From: an uncultured Bacteroidales bacterium | GTDB taxonomy: Bacteria; Bacteroidota; Bacteroidia; Bacteroidales; UBA932 | Assembly: GCA_947168065.1 (NCBI GenBank) | Contig: CAMVKH010000002.1 | Coordinates: forward strand, 124,001-188,000 | DNA: 64,000 bases | Reading direction: 5' to 3' | Shown here: one piece after another, positions 8,764-20,845 of the stretch | Numbering within the stretch: position 1 is the first letter of the stretch | How the letters are laid out: each line of letters opens with the position of its first letter | Notes under the pieces: model-generated | Database searches by the model: none | What the model saw: only the letters and a program-made list of their open reading frames with translations | What the model was told of the DNA's origin: nothing | Translations under genes and position numbers: made by a program

Positions 8764-10374
8764 TTATTTGATGAGGATCCTTCCGGCAGATTTTCCGTAC
8801 TGGGCGGAGCGGATGTTGCCGTGGAGATCGTTGACGATATACTTCTCGAGTTGCTCGACATCGGGCGTACCTGTGTCGTGGCCGATCCCTTTCAACATCT
8901 CGTAGCCGTCACCGCCATCCCGGAGCAGATAGTTCGTGCTGCCCACCGAGTAGCTACGCTCCGGATCGATCGGCTCATACTGGCCGGAGGCGCGGTTGAG
9001 GACTTTTACGTCGCTCACGCGGCGCGGCCCGCCGTCCATCTTGACGAAAGCCTTGTTCACGTCGAAGACCACGGGACTCTCAACCGAAGGATCGAAGGTG
9101 TAGACAAGGCCGGACACATGCAGGAAACCACCGAAGTCGACAGGGTAGGCCGCCACGCCGTATTCCAGCACGTCCAGGATCATCTGGCCCGTCAGGTTCG
9201 CGGTGCAGGTCGTGTTGTTGAAGGGAAAGACAGAGAAAATGTCGTCGTAGCTGATATCGCCGGCCGGCAGGTCCTTGCGGAGCGAGCCGCCGCCCAGAAG
9301 CGCGATGTCCGTGCCCAGCGTGACACGGAGCGCGTCGGCGCAGAAGTCACCCAGCGACGTCTCGCCATTGCGCACCAGCCAGTCGCCATGTTCATTCTTG
9401 GCCGGGAGCATGACTTCTGAACGGCCGATCTTGCGGGCGCCCAGCAAGGCGTATTCCTGCCTCAGGCTGTCCGTGACCGCCTTGACGCGCGGATCTTCCT
9501 TCGCATAGTCCTTGGTCGGGATCAACTGCAGGCTGATTTTGCCCTTGGGCGAGATCGTCAGTACGCCCAGGTTGTCGAAGAACGCGCCTGTCTGGGAATA
9601 GAGCACGGTCTTGCCGTCCTTGGCGGTAAGCTTCCGCTCCGGCACGAGGCTGTGCGAATGCCCGTCCAGAATCACGTCGATGCCGTAGGTCTGCCGGGCC
9701 AGCTCCTGCGAGTTGATGGGATCGAATTCCACGTCGTCGCCCAGGTGCGTGATGGCGACCACGTAGTCGGCGCCCTGGTTGCGCGCATCGTTGACATAGT
9801 TCTGGAACATGTCGTAAAACGTGTCGGCGCAGAGCGAGTAGATGTAGTTGCCCTTACTGTCCTGGAAAAAGGCGGGCGTGGACGAATTGAAGCTGTAAGG
9901 CGTGACGGCGCCGATGAAGGCGACCTTCGTGCCGCCGTAGTCCACGAGCTGGAAGGCCTTGTACATGCGTCGGCCCGCTTTCAAGTCGATCAGGTTGCTG
10001 CAGAGCACGGTGGCGGAGAGCATGCCGGTCAATTCCTTCAGGCGCGGGATGGCATAGTCGAATTCATGGTTGCCGAGGGTGACGAAGTCGTAGCCCACGG
10101 CGTTCATGATCGTGACGATGTAGCCGCCTTTCGAAACGGCGCCCATACTGCCTCCCTGCACGAAGTCTCCCGCGGAAATAAGGGTCACATACGGCGTCAA
10201 GGCCTGTTTGTCTGCTTTGAGGGCGGCCATCTTGGCGTAGCCGTCCACGGCGCAATGCACGTCGTTGTCGTAGAGGATGACAATGTCGGAATCCCGCTGG
10301 CTGCCGGCCGGTGCCGTTTTCGGACTGCAGGCGGCGGCCGCAAGGAGCAGAAGAAGGAGGCAGATTCGTTTCAT
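8764..10374 (-). CDS. bifunctional metallophosphatase/5'-nucleotidase, lipoprotein (UshA-like)
   Basis: The product would hydrolyse extracytoplasmic nucleotides to nucleosides and phosphate. I chose the ATG at 10374 rather than the ORF-track start at 10443, because it gives a clean lipoprotein signal: MKRIC, a leucine/alanine core, and lipobox AAAC with the cysteine at residue 16. The N-terminal calcineurin-like metallophosphatase domain shows DNDVH, GNHEFDYA and GHSHS. The C-terminal 5'-nucleotidase substrate domain includes NGETSLGDFCADALR and RDGGDGYEM. The length of 536 residues suits the family. A second member of the superfamily lies at 41067-42743. The exact nucleotide preference is not visible. 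Confidence 0.9.
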   Translation of the reverse strand: MKRICLLLLLLAAAACSPKTAPAGSQRDSDIVILYDNDVHCAVDGYAKMAALKADKQALTPYVTLISAGDFVQGGSMGAVSKGGYIVTIMNAVGYDFVTLGNHEFDYAIPRLKELTGMLSATVLCSNLIDLKAGRRMYKAFQLVDYGGTKVAFIGAVTPYSFNSSTPAFFQDSKGNYIYSLCADTFYDMFQNYVNDARNQGADYVVAITHLGDDVEFDPINSQELARQTYGIDVILDGHSHSLVPERKLTAKDGKTVLYSQTGAFFDNLGVLTISPKGKISLQLIPTKDYAKEDPRVKAVTDSLRQEYALLGARKIGRSEVMLPAKNEHGDWLVRNGETSLGDFCADALRVTLGTDIALLGGGSLRKDLPAGDISYDDIFSVFPFNNTTCTANLTGQMILDVLEYGVAAYPVDFGGFLHVSGLVYTFDPSVESPVVFDVNKAFVKMDGGPRRVSDVKVLNRASGQYEPIDPERSYSVGSTNYLLRDGGDGYEMLKGIGHDTGTPDVEQLEKYIVNDLHGNIRSAQYGKSAGRILIK

Positions 10375-10379
10375 GATTG

Positions 10380-10387
10380 CAAAATTA
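10380..10387 (-). promoter_or_regulatory. possible -7 box of the 5'-nucleotidase gene
   Basis: The minus strand reads TAATTTTG, matching the Bacteroidetes -7 consensus TAnnTTTG, only five bases before the chosen ATG. If real, the transcript would be leaderless. No good -33 TTTG is present, so it may be chance. Confidence 0.3.
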
Positions 10388-10419
10388 TGAAATAGATGCA
10401 TCGCTTCGCCCGGAATGAC

Positions 10420-10455
10420 AAAAAAAACTGCGCCCGGGACCACACCCGGGCGCAG
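10420..10455 (-). terminator. Rho-independent terminator of gap
   Basis: An 11-bp perfect stem CTGCGCCCGGG / CCCGGGCGCAG with a 6-base loop lies just past the gap stop codon. On the minus strand it is followed by eight T residues. This is a strong intrinsic terminator, separating gap from the nucleotidase gene. Confidence 0.88.
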
Positions 10456-10476
10456 CGAAAACTCTGTAAGGAACGA

Positions 10477-13518
<3,042 letters not shown>

Positions 13519-13541
<23 letters not shown>

Positions 13542-14346
13542 ATATCAGGGTGCCGGCAATGATTTCGTGATTGTCGACAACCGGCGCGGAGAAGCGGATT
13601 TCCTCACCCCGCAGCTGATCAACCGCTTGTGCGACCGCCGATTCGGCGTGGGCGCCGACGGCTTGATGACCTTGTGCCACAGCGATGCCGCCGATTTCGA
13701 GATGCATTATTACAATGCGGACGGCCCCGAAGGAACCATGTGCGGAAACGGCGGCCGCTGCCTGGTGGCATTCGCCGCGCTCATGGGATTCCACCGCTTT
13801 GAATTCGAGGCCTGCGACGGCCATCACCGCGCCGAGCTGCTGGCGTTCTCGCCGGACCGCTGCACCGTGCGTCTGAAGATGATTGACGTGGACCAGGTAC
13901 AGAAATATGAAGACGGCTGGCTGCTGGAGACAGGTTCGACCCACTTCGTGCAATGGGTGAAGGAACTCGCTTCGTTCGACGTGGCCACGGAAGGGAAGCG
14001 GCTGCGCTGGGACAAGCGTTTTCCGCGCGGTGCCAATGTGAATTTCGTGGAAGCGGAGCCCGACGGACTCTTCGTCCGTACCTACGAGCGGGGTGTGGAA
14101 GCGGAGACATGGGCCTGCGGCACGGGCTCCACGGCGGCGGCCATCGCTTCGTGGCTTCGCGGTGTCCCCGGCTGTACGGTCATCGACGAGAACGGGAAGC
14201 AGCGTGTCCGCTATGCCATCCGTACCCTGGGCGGAAACCTGGCCGTCGATTTCCTGGCCGGAAACGACGGACGCTGCCAGGACGTCTACCTGACCGGCCC
14301 GGCCACCAAAGTATTTGAAACCGATATCGACCCTGACCGTATATAG
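13519..14346 (+). CDS. dapF: diaminopimelate epimerase
   Basis: The enzyme interconverts LL- and meso-diaminopimelate for lysine and peptidoglycan synthesis. The ATG at 13519 gives 275 residues starting MRPLHVYKYQGAGNDFV, matching the family; the earlier start in the ORF track adds ten residues read out of lpxB. The two catalytic cysteines are in GTMCGNGGRC and in ETWACGTGSTAAA. A GADGLM motif follows the N-terminal segment. The gene overlaps lpxB and is followed 13 bases later by a membrane sensor gene. Confidence 0.96.
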
Positions 14347-14359
14347 AACAGTCCATATC

Positions 14360-15175
14360 ATGAAGATATTGAAACCCAGAATCAGATTCAAGCGGATGGG
14401 CGTCAAGCGCAAGGTGTTGCTGGGATGCATTATCCTGGCTGCCATCCTGTTCTTCTCCAGCCTGATTTCCGTCTACGAATTCACGCGGATGAACCGCTAT
14501 GTGACCGGCGTGATCGCCGACAACATCCGCAGCATCAATTCGGCCCGCAAACTGCTGTCCGTGTCGGAACAGTACAATGTCAGCCTGATGAACAACCTGG
14601 TGCTGGCCGGCGAATCGTCCCGCCCGGACATCTCGGTATTCCAGGGCGAAGAACTGGTGGCCTCGTTCGAGAACCTGAGCCACAGTTTCGTCACGCCCGC
14701 CGAACGGGCGGCCGCCGATTCGGTGTTATATGCGTATTCCGCATACATGCAGGTGGTTTCCGAAGCGGAGCAGATGTGGGAGCAGGACTATGCGGAGCGG
14801 CAGCACTGGTACTTCAACCGCCTGCAGCCCGTGTACCTGAAGTTCCGCGGCTATATGACACAGCTGACTTCCATTTGCCAGGACGCGTTGGTAGAGAACT
14901 CGCAGGACATCCGCGAGGGCACATACCGCAGCCTGATGCCCGGTGTGGTGTCGGTGCTGGTGGGCCTGATCATGGTGCTGCTCTTCAACTATTACCTCAA
15001 CTATTTTGTGATCAATCCGCTGCTCCGCGTGACGGCCGGCATCAAGGGATACCGCTATCACGGCCGGAGCTATGCCGTGAAACTCGACAACGACGATGAG
15101 CTGGAAGAGCTCAACGAAGCGGTCGGCGACATCGTGGAGCAGAATCAATCGTATAAACGGGAACTGGAGCGATGA
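14360..15175 (+). CDS. HAMP-domain membrane sensor protein without output domain
   Basis: A 271-residue inner-membrane protein. After a basic N-terminus there is a membrane helix (about residues 18-40, LLGCIILAAILFFSSL), a helical extracytoplasmic region of about 150 residues resembling the four-helix bundle of chemoreceptors and histidine kinases, a second helix (VVSVLVGLIMVLLF), and a HAMP-like segment (NPLLRVTAGIKGY ... ELEELNEAVGDIV) ending in a short coil. No kinase, GGDEF or methyl-accepting domain follows. The stop overlaps the trkH start as ATGA, so the two are translationally coupled. It may signal to TrkH directly, but that is inference. Confidence 0.7.
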   Translation: MKILKPRIRFKRMGVKRKVLLGCIILAAILFFSSLISVYEFTRMNRYVTGVIADNIRSINSARKLLSVSEQYNVSLMNNLVLAGESSRPDISVFQGEELVASFENLSHSFVTPAERAAADSVLYAYSAYMQVVSEAEQMWEQDYAERQHWYFNRLQPVYLKFRGYMTQLTSICQDALVENSQDIREGTYRSLMPGVVSVLVGLIMVLLFNYYLNYFVINPLLRVTAGIKGYRYHGRSYAVKLDNDDELEELNEAVGDIVEQNQSYKRELER

Positions 15176-16623
15176 ACTGGGGCGTGATATCGCGGAATGT
15201 GGGCATCGCACTCATCTGCTGTGCGAGCTTCATGTTTCTGTCGGCACTGGTATCGGTGCTCGACGGTTTCGACTCTTCGTTCTCGCCTCTGCTCCTCAGT
15301 GCCATCCTGACCATGATGGTCGGCATCTTCCCGCTCGTTTTTGTCCGTCGCCATCGCGATATCAATACCCAGGAAGGTCTGGCCATCCTGCTGATATCCT
15401 GGTTCCTGTGCTGCATCTTCTCCATGCTGCCCTTCGTGCTCTGGGGCGGGGAGTTCTCGCTGGTGAACGCCTGGTTCGAGAGCGCTTCGGGCATCACGAC
15501 CACGGGTGCGACCGTGCTGGAGGATATCGAGGCCCTGCCCAAAGGCCTGCTGTTCTGGCGTTCTTCCACGCACTACATCGGCGGCCTGGGCGTCGTGGTC
15601 TTCATTGTGATGATTCTGCCGTCCTTCGGTACGGTGCGCTTCAAGATGAGCAAGATGGGCGTGGACGACATCTCCAAGAACAACTACCAGTACAAGTCGA
15701 ACAAGTTCGTCCGCGTGGTCGTGACCGTCTACGCCGGCATCACCATCTGTTCGTTCCTCAGCCTGCTCCTGGCCGGCATGCCGCTCTTCGACGCCGCCAA
15801 CCACGCCCTGAGCGTGACGGCGACGGGCGGTTTCAGCACTAAGAACGCGTCGATTGCGGCGTATGACTCGCCGCTGATCGAGTGGGTCCTGATCTTCTTC
15901 ATGATTGTGGCCAGCCTTCACTTCGGCTTGATCTATGCATCCTTCGCCACGCGCAGTTTCAAGGTGCTCAAGAACCCCGTCACGAAGTTTTACCTGTCCA
16001 CCATCCTGGCCGTGTCCCTCCTGATCGCGGTCAATCTGGTCACGAGCGGCACCATCCCCAACGTGGCGGAGGCCCTCCGGCACAGTTTCTTCACGGTGGT
16101 CTGCACCATCTCGACCTCGGGTTTCGGCTCCACCGATACGAATGTATGGCCGACCTTTTCGATCATACTCCTGCTCTATGTGGCCCTCCAGTGCGGTTGT
16201 TCGGGATCCACGACGTCGGGTCTGCGCTCCGACCGCGTCTACCTGACGCTCAAGGCCGCCTGGGCCCAGGTCATCAAGATGGCCTATCCGACGGCCGTGG
16301 TGCAGGTCAAGTCCGACGGTCAGGCCGTCGACCGTGAAATGCTTTCCAGTGTTTCGCTCTACGTGCTGCTCTACCTCATCCTTACGTTGATCATGGCCGT
16401 CGTCTATTCGGCTTTCGGCATCGACCTGCTGACCGCTGTGAGCGCTTCGGTGTCGATGATGAGCAACGTGGGTCCGTGCTTTGGCAGTTTCGGCTCGTCG
16501 ATGAGCAATTTCGCCATGGCGCCGGAAGCCGTCAAGGTGCTGATGGGCTTCCAGATGATCATCGGTCGTCTCGGCATCTATTCCATCCTGCTGGTGTTCG
16601 TCCTTTATAGAAAGCGTGCCTGA
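15172..16623 (+). CDS. trkH: TrkH/KtrB-family potassium uptake protein
   Basis: This inner-membrane potassium channel subunit has the four pseudo-repeat pore loops of the family: SASGITTTGATVL, TATGGFSTKNASI, STSGFGSTDTNVW and MSNVGPCFGSFG. The length of 483 residues is typical of TrkH. A regulatory TrkA/KtrA (RCK) subunit is expected for activity, but none is in the window. The ATG sits inside the stop codon of the HAMP sensor gene (ATGA overlap), and the trkH stop overlaps the next ATG by one base (TGATG), so the run is very compact. Confidence 0.93.
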   Translation: MNWGVISRNVGIALICCASFMFLSALVSVLDGFDSSFSPLLLSAILTMMVGIFPLVFVRRHRDINTQEGLAILLISWFLCCIFSMLPFVLWGGEFSLVNAWFESASGITTTGATVLEDIEALPKGLLFWRSSTHYIGGLGVVVFIVMILPSFGTVRFKMSKMGVDDISKNNYQYKSNKFVRVVVTVYAGITICSFLSLLLAGMPLFDAANHALSVTATGGFSTKNASIAAYDSPLIEWVLIFFMIVASLHFGLIYASFATRSFKVLKNPVTKFYLSTILAVSLLIAVNLVTSGTIPNVAEALRHSFFTVVCTISTSGFGSTDTNVWPTFSIILLLYVALQCGCSGSTTSGLRSDRVYLTLKAAWAQVIKMAYPTAVVQVKSDGQAVDREMLSSVSLYVLLYLILTLIMAVVYSAFGIDLLTAVSASVSMMSNVGPCFGSFGSSMSNFAMAPEAVKVLMGFQMIIGRLGIYSILLVFVLYRKRA

Positions 16624-18041
16624 TGGGAGTGGCGCAGTTTTTTTCTGAGCGGCTCCGGCATCACCTGGGCTATCCGCCGACGCCCTGCCAGGAGCGTCTC
16701 TTCGACACGCTGGCCGACTTCGCCATGCAGTACGAGACCTGCGACCTGCTGCTGGTGAGCGGTTACGCGGGTACGGGCAAGACGTCCGCCATCGCGGCGT
16801 TCGTCAGGACGCTCAAGGAACTGCAGTACCGCTTTGTCCTGCTGGCGCCGACCGGCCGTGCGGCCAAGGTGCTGTCGGGCTTTACAGGCGAAAAGGCCTC
16901 GACCATCCACCGGCACATCTACCGCCAGAAGTCCATGCACGACGGTGTAGGGGAGTTCCAGCTCGACTTCAACAAGGCCAAGGATACCTTCTTCATCGTG
17001 GATGAGGCCTCGCTCATTTCGGTCGACACGAGCCAGGGCGGGGGCGTGTTCGGCTCCGGCGACCTGCTGGACGACCTCGTACGCTTCGTCCGCAGCGGCG
17101 TCGACGATAAACTCATCATCATCGGTGACCGCGGCCAGCTGCCGCCGGTCGGACTGGATCACAGCCCGGCCCTGGACGAAAGTTATCTGGGCCGCTACGG
17201 GGCCCTGATGACGGCCCATCTCGACACGGTGGTGCGGCAGGCGGCCGGTTCCGGCATCCTGACCAACGCCACCATCCTCCGGCGGCTCATCGAGGCGCAA
17301 CGGGTGGAGACGCCCAGGCTCCGGCTTGCGGGTTTCGACGACGTGGAGCGGATCGACGGCAGCCAGCTCATCGAGAAGATCGGCGATGCGGTAGGCCGCT
17401 ACGGGCTCGACGACATCGTGGTGCTCTGCCGTTCCAACAAACGGGCGAACCGCTACAACGCGGGCATCCGCGCTTCGGTGCTCTACCGCGAGGAACGGCT
17501 TTCCCGCGGCGACAAGCTGATGGTGGTCAAGAACTGCTACCAGTTCCTCGACGGCGTGCCTGAACTCGAGTTCATCGCCAACGGCGACGTGGCGCGCCTG
17601 ATGCGGCTGTCCCGCCACGAGGAACGTTATGGCCTGCATTTCGCCGAGGCGGTGCTCTCGTTTCCCGATTACAACGATGTGGAGGTGACGGCCAAGGTGG
17701 TGCTCGACACCCTCGAATCGGAACAGCCCTCGCTGGGCAGTGAGCAGCAGCGCGCGCTCTGGGAGGGGGTGAACGCGGACTACGCCGACGAGCGCAACGC
17801 CCGCAAGCGCTACCAGAAAGTACGGGAGGATCCGTATTACAACGCCCTGCAGATCAAATACGCCACGGCCATTACGGCCCACAAGTCGCAGGGCGGACAG
17901 TGGTCCTGCGTGTTCATCGACAATCCCTTCTGGAAGGAACTCACGCTGGACGACCTGAAATGGCTCTATACGGCGGTGACACGCGGTGTGGAGAAAGTAT
18001 TTTTTATTAACTTTAAGGATGATTTTTTTGAAAAGGAATAA
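16623..18041 (+). CDS. RecD2-like ATP-dependent DNA helicase (superfamily 1B)
   Basis: A 472-residue helicase-like protein. Walker A is SGYAGTGKTSAI (about residues 45-56). It is followed by APTGRAAKVLSGFTG, the Walker B-like FFIVDEASLIS, the motif III-type IIIGDRGQLPPVG, and the C-terminal UvrD_C_2 motif ATAITAHKSQGGQW with YTAVTRGVEKV. The protein is shorter than Firmicutes RecD2 and lacks a long N-terminal domain, as is usual for Bacteroidetes homologues. It would act in DNA repair or replication restart. It shares one base with the trkH stop codon and sits three bases before the peptidase gene. Confidence 0.87.
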   Translation: MGVAQFFSERLRHHLGYPPTPCQERLFDTLADFAMQYETCDLLLVSGYAGTGKTSAIAAFVRTLKELQYRFVLLAPTGRAAKVLSGFTGEKASTIHRHIYRQKSMHDGVGEFQLDFNKAKDTFFIVDEASLISVDTSQGGGVFGSGDLLDDLVRFVRSGVDDKLIIIGDRGQLPPVGLDHSPALDESYLGRYGALMTAHLDTVVRQAAGSGILTNATILRRLIEAQRVETPRLRLAGFDDVERIDGSQLIEKIGDAVGRYGLDDIVVLCRSNKRANRYNAGIRASVLYREERLSRGDKLMVVKNCYQFLDGVPELEFIANGDVARLMRLSRHEERYGLHFAEAVLSFPDYNDVEVTAKVVLDTLESEQPSLGSEQQRALWEGVNADYADERNARKRYQKVREDPYYNALQIKYATAITAHKSQGGQWSCVFIDNPFWKELTLDDLKWLYTAVTRGVEKVFFINFKDDFFEKE

Positions 18042-18044
18042 GCT

Positions 18045-18725
18045 ATGAGTATGTATTGGATCTTGTTCATCGGTGTGGCTGTGCTGAGTTATGTGGTGCA
18101 GTACTCTTTTCAGCGGAAATTCAAGAAGGCCTCCGAACTGCCTGTCCTGAGCGGAATGACCGGGCGGGAGGTGGCGCAGCAGATGCTGTCCGACCATGGC
18201 ATCCGTGATGTGAAGGTCATCAGCACCCGGGGGCAGCTGACCGACAACTACAACCCGACCAACCATACCGTAAACCTGAGCGAAGCGGTCTACAACCAGA
18301 ACCATGTCGCCGCAGCCGCCGTCGCGGCCCACGAATGCGGCCATGCCGTGCAGCACGCCACGGGCTATCTCCCCGTGAAACTGCGTTCTGCGCTGGTGCC
18401 CGTCATCTCGGTCACCAACCAGGTCGTTCCCTTCGTCCTGCTGGGCGGCATGCTGCTCATCAATGTCTTTCCGCACCTGATCTGGGTGGGCATCGCCATG
18501 TTCGCACTCTCGACGCTCTTTTCCTTCGTGACGCTGCCGGTCGAGATCAACGCCAGCCGCCGGGCCCTCGCCTGGATGAGCGAGAAGGGGATTGTGGATC
18601 CCTCCAATGAAGACGAAGCCCGCGAGGCGCTGCGGGCCGCGGCCTTTACCTATATCGCGGCGGCGCTCAGCTCGCTGGCCACGCTGCTCTATTATTTGTC
18701 CATCGCATCAGGAAGAAGAAATTGA
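18045..18725 (+). CDS. zinc metallopeptidase, YugP family
   Basis: A 226-residue membrane protein. An N-terminal helix (about residues 4-20) precedes a domain carrying the zinc motif HECGH at residues 96-100, followed by hydrophobic segments at about 120-140 and 145-165 and a C-terminal one near 205-222. This is the layout of the YugP/DUF2265 neutral zinc peptidases. The conserved DNYNPTNHTVNLSE motif is also present. The substrate is unknown. The gene follows the helicase by three bases and is followed by the DPP IV gene one base after its stop. Confidence 0.87.
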   Translation: MSMYWILFIGVAVLSYVVQYSFQRKFKKASELPVLSGMTGREVAQQMLSDHGIRDVKVISTRGQLTDNYNPTNHTVNLSEAVYNQNHVAAAAVAAHECGHAVQHATGYLPVKLRSALVPVISVTNQVVPFVLLGGMLLINVFPHLIWVGIAMFALSTLFSFVTLPVEINASRRALAWMSEKGIVDPSNEDEAREALRAAAFTYIAAALSSLATLLYYLSIASGRRN

Positions 18726-18726
18726 T

Positions 18727-20832
18727 ATGAAACGATTCTTTGTCATCGCACTGGCGCTGTCGCTGGCTTTTCCGCTGGCCGGACAGCAGGCCCTTCCGGG
18801 CAAGCATTTTACCGATGAGGAACTGCTGGGCCGCATGCCCGAGGGTATCGTGAAGCCGACCCCGTTCGTGGCGGATTTTACGGACGAAGCCCTGCGCTAC
18901 AGCGTGGGCCGCGACGCCTATTCCTATTCCCTCAAGACAGGTGTCTCGACGCCCGCGGCCCTGCCGCCGCGGATGCGTCCGGCCAGCCTGGAAGAACTGG
19001 TGCCGGGCTGGGTCAATCCGACCTGGTCGCCCGATTCCACGAAGATCGCCTTCACGCTCAATAACGACCTCTATTCGATCGACGTGCACTCGAAACACGT
19101 CACCCGCCATACCTACGACGGCAGCGAACTGATTCTCAACGGTTACGCCTCCTGGGTGTACTACGAGGAAATCTTTGGCCGTCCTTCGCGGTACCGGGCC
19201 TTCTGGTGGTCGCCCGACAGCAAGGTGATCGCCTACTACCGTTTCGACAATTCCCAGGTGCCGATGTTCCCGATTTATTCGGCCAAGGGCCAGCACGGCT
19301 CGCTCAACCAGACGCGCTATCCCAAGACCGGCGACCCGAATCCGGAGGTGAAGCTGGGCTTCGTGTCCGTAAACGGGGGAGAGACCGTCTGGGCCGACTT
19401 CGATCCGAAGGAGGACCAGTATTTCGGCACGCCCTTCTGGAGCGGAGACGGCACCAAGCTGATGGTCAGCTGGATGGACCGCGCCCAGGACAATTTCCGC
19501 CTCTATTCCGTCACGCCGGCCACCGGCAGCAAGGTGATGGTCTACCAGGAGCACCAGGACAGCTGGATCGACTGGATGGACGGCATGCTCTTCTCGAAGG
19601 AGGGTATCTACATCGTGCGGGATTTCAGCGGCTGGCAGCAGCTTTATTTCCTTTCGTACGACGGGAAGAAGTTCGAACAGCTCACCACCGGCGAGAACTG
19701 GGGCGTCACCCTGCTCAAGGTGGATAAGAAACACCTCTATTTCACCGCCAAGCGCGAGGCTTCCACCCGTGTGGACATCTACCGGGTGAATCTCAAGAGC
19801 AAGGCGCTGCAGCGCCTGTCCTACGGCCCGTACAGCTTTGCGGGCGTGCGGATCACCGAGGACGGCAGGTACATTGCGGCGCAGGCTTCCAACTACCGGA
19901 CGCCCACGCAGCTGGTGCTCATCACGGTACCGGCTTCCGGCGACGTCGATCCGTCCAAGCATGTGAAAGTGATCTACGATACGAAGGGCGAGCAGTTTGA
20001 CGACTACGCCATCGCCCTGCCGGAATTGATCTACGTGACATCGCGCGACGGACACCGCATCCCGGCCGCCGTCACCTGGCCGGTGGACTTTGACAGGAAC
20101 AAGCGTTACCCGGTGAAAGTCAATATCTATGGCGGCCCCGACAATCCGCAGGTCCGCGAGGGCTGGCGTGGGGTCAGCATGGGCAGCCAGTGGTGGGCCA
20201 ACCACGGCGTGATCCAGGTTACGCTCGACAACCGTGCCGGCGGCCACTTCGGCAAGAAAGGGCTGGAGGAGGTATACCGCCAGCTGGATATCCTGGAAGT
20301 GCAGGATTTCTGCGACGGCATCGACTACTTCCGCCAGCTGCCCTTCGTCAACCAGAACAAGATCGGCGTCGAGGGCTTCTCCTTCGGCGGCACCATGACC
20401 ACGCTCTGCGTGACCGAGGGCAACGAGCATTTCCAGTACGGCATCGCCGGCGGCGGTGTCTACGACTGGAGCCTCTACGATTCACACTACACCGAGCGCT
20501 ATATGGACCGCCCCCAGGACAATCCGGAAGGGTATGCGAAGACGCGCGTCATGGGCCGCGTATCCAACTACAAGGGGGATGCGACCAACATGCTGCGCAT
20601 CACCCACGGTACGGGCGACGACAATGTCCACTTCCAGAACACCCTGCAGCTGATCGACCAGCTCCAGAAGGACCACAAGGATTTCGAGCTGATGATCTAC
20701 CCCGACGGCATGCACGGCTACCGCGGCGACCAGGGCATGCACTCCTCCATGCAGGACTACAAGTTCTGGTACCGCTATCTGCTGGACCAGCCTCTGCCGG
20801 AGATACTGGTTGAGTACTTCAAGAAAAAGTAG
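18727..20832 (+). CDS. S9 family peptidase, dipeptidyl peptidase IV type
   Basis: A 701-residue exported serine peptidase that would remove X-Pro or X-Ala dipeptides from peptide N-termini in the periplasm. I chose the ATG at 18727, which gives a signal peptide (MKRFFVIALALSLAFPLAGQ); the ORF-track start reads back into the peptidase gene. The N-terminal part is the DPPIV beta-propeller (YEEIFGRPSRYRAFWWSPDS and similar repeats). The C-terminal alpha/beta-hydrolase has the nucleophile in GFSFGG (about residue 550), the aspartate in GTGDDNVH and the histidine in DGMHGYRG. It converges on the ABC exporter gene with 13 bases between. Confidence 0.94.
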   Translation: MKRFFVIALALSLAFPLAGQQALPGKHFTDEELLGRMPEGIVKPTPFVADFTDEALRYSVGRDAYSYSLKTGVSTPAALPPRMRPASLEELVPGWVNPTWSPDSTKIAFTLNNDLYSIDVHSKHVTRHTYDGSELILNGYASWVYYEEIFGRPSRYRAFWWSPDSKVIAYYRFDNSQVPMFPIYSAKGQHGSLNQTRYPKTGDPNPEVKLGFVSVNGGETVWADFDPKEDQYFGTPFWSGDGTKLMVSWMDRAQDNFRLYSVTPATGSKVMVYQEHQDSWIDWMDGMLFSKEGIYIVRDFSGWQQLYFLSYDGKKFEQLTTGENWGVTLLKVDKKHLYFTAKREASTRVDIYRVNLKSKALQRLSYGPYSFAGVRITEDGRYIAAQASNYRTPTQLVLITVPASGDVDPSKHVKVIYDTKGEQFDDYAIALPELIYVTSRDGHRIPAAVTWPVDFDRNKRYPVKVNIYGGPDNPQVREGWRGVSMGSQWWANHGVIQVTLDNRAGGHFGKKGLEEVYRQLDILEVQDFCDGIDYFRQLPFVNQNKIGVEGFSFGGTMTTLCVTEGNEHFQYGIAGGGVYDWSLYDSHYTERYMDRPQDNPEGYAKTRVMGRVSNYKGDATNMLRITHGTGDDNVHFQNTLQLIDQLQKDHKDFELMIYPDGMHGYRGDQGMHSSMQDYKFWYRYLLDQPLPEILVEYFKKK

Positions 20833-20845
20833 CCTGTCCTGCGGG

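Noticed and set aside
16605-18476. A 623-residue minus-strand ORF
   Set aside because: It is the antisense shadow of the helicase and YugP genes.
20833-20845. A bidirectional terminator between the DPP IV and ABC exporter genes
   Set aside because: The 13 bases between the stops hold no hairpin or T-run.
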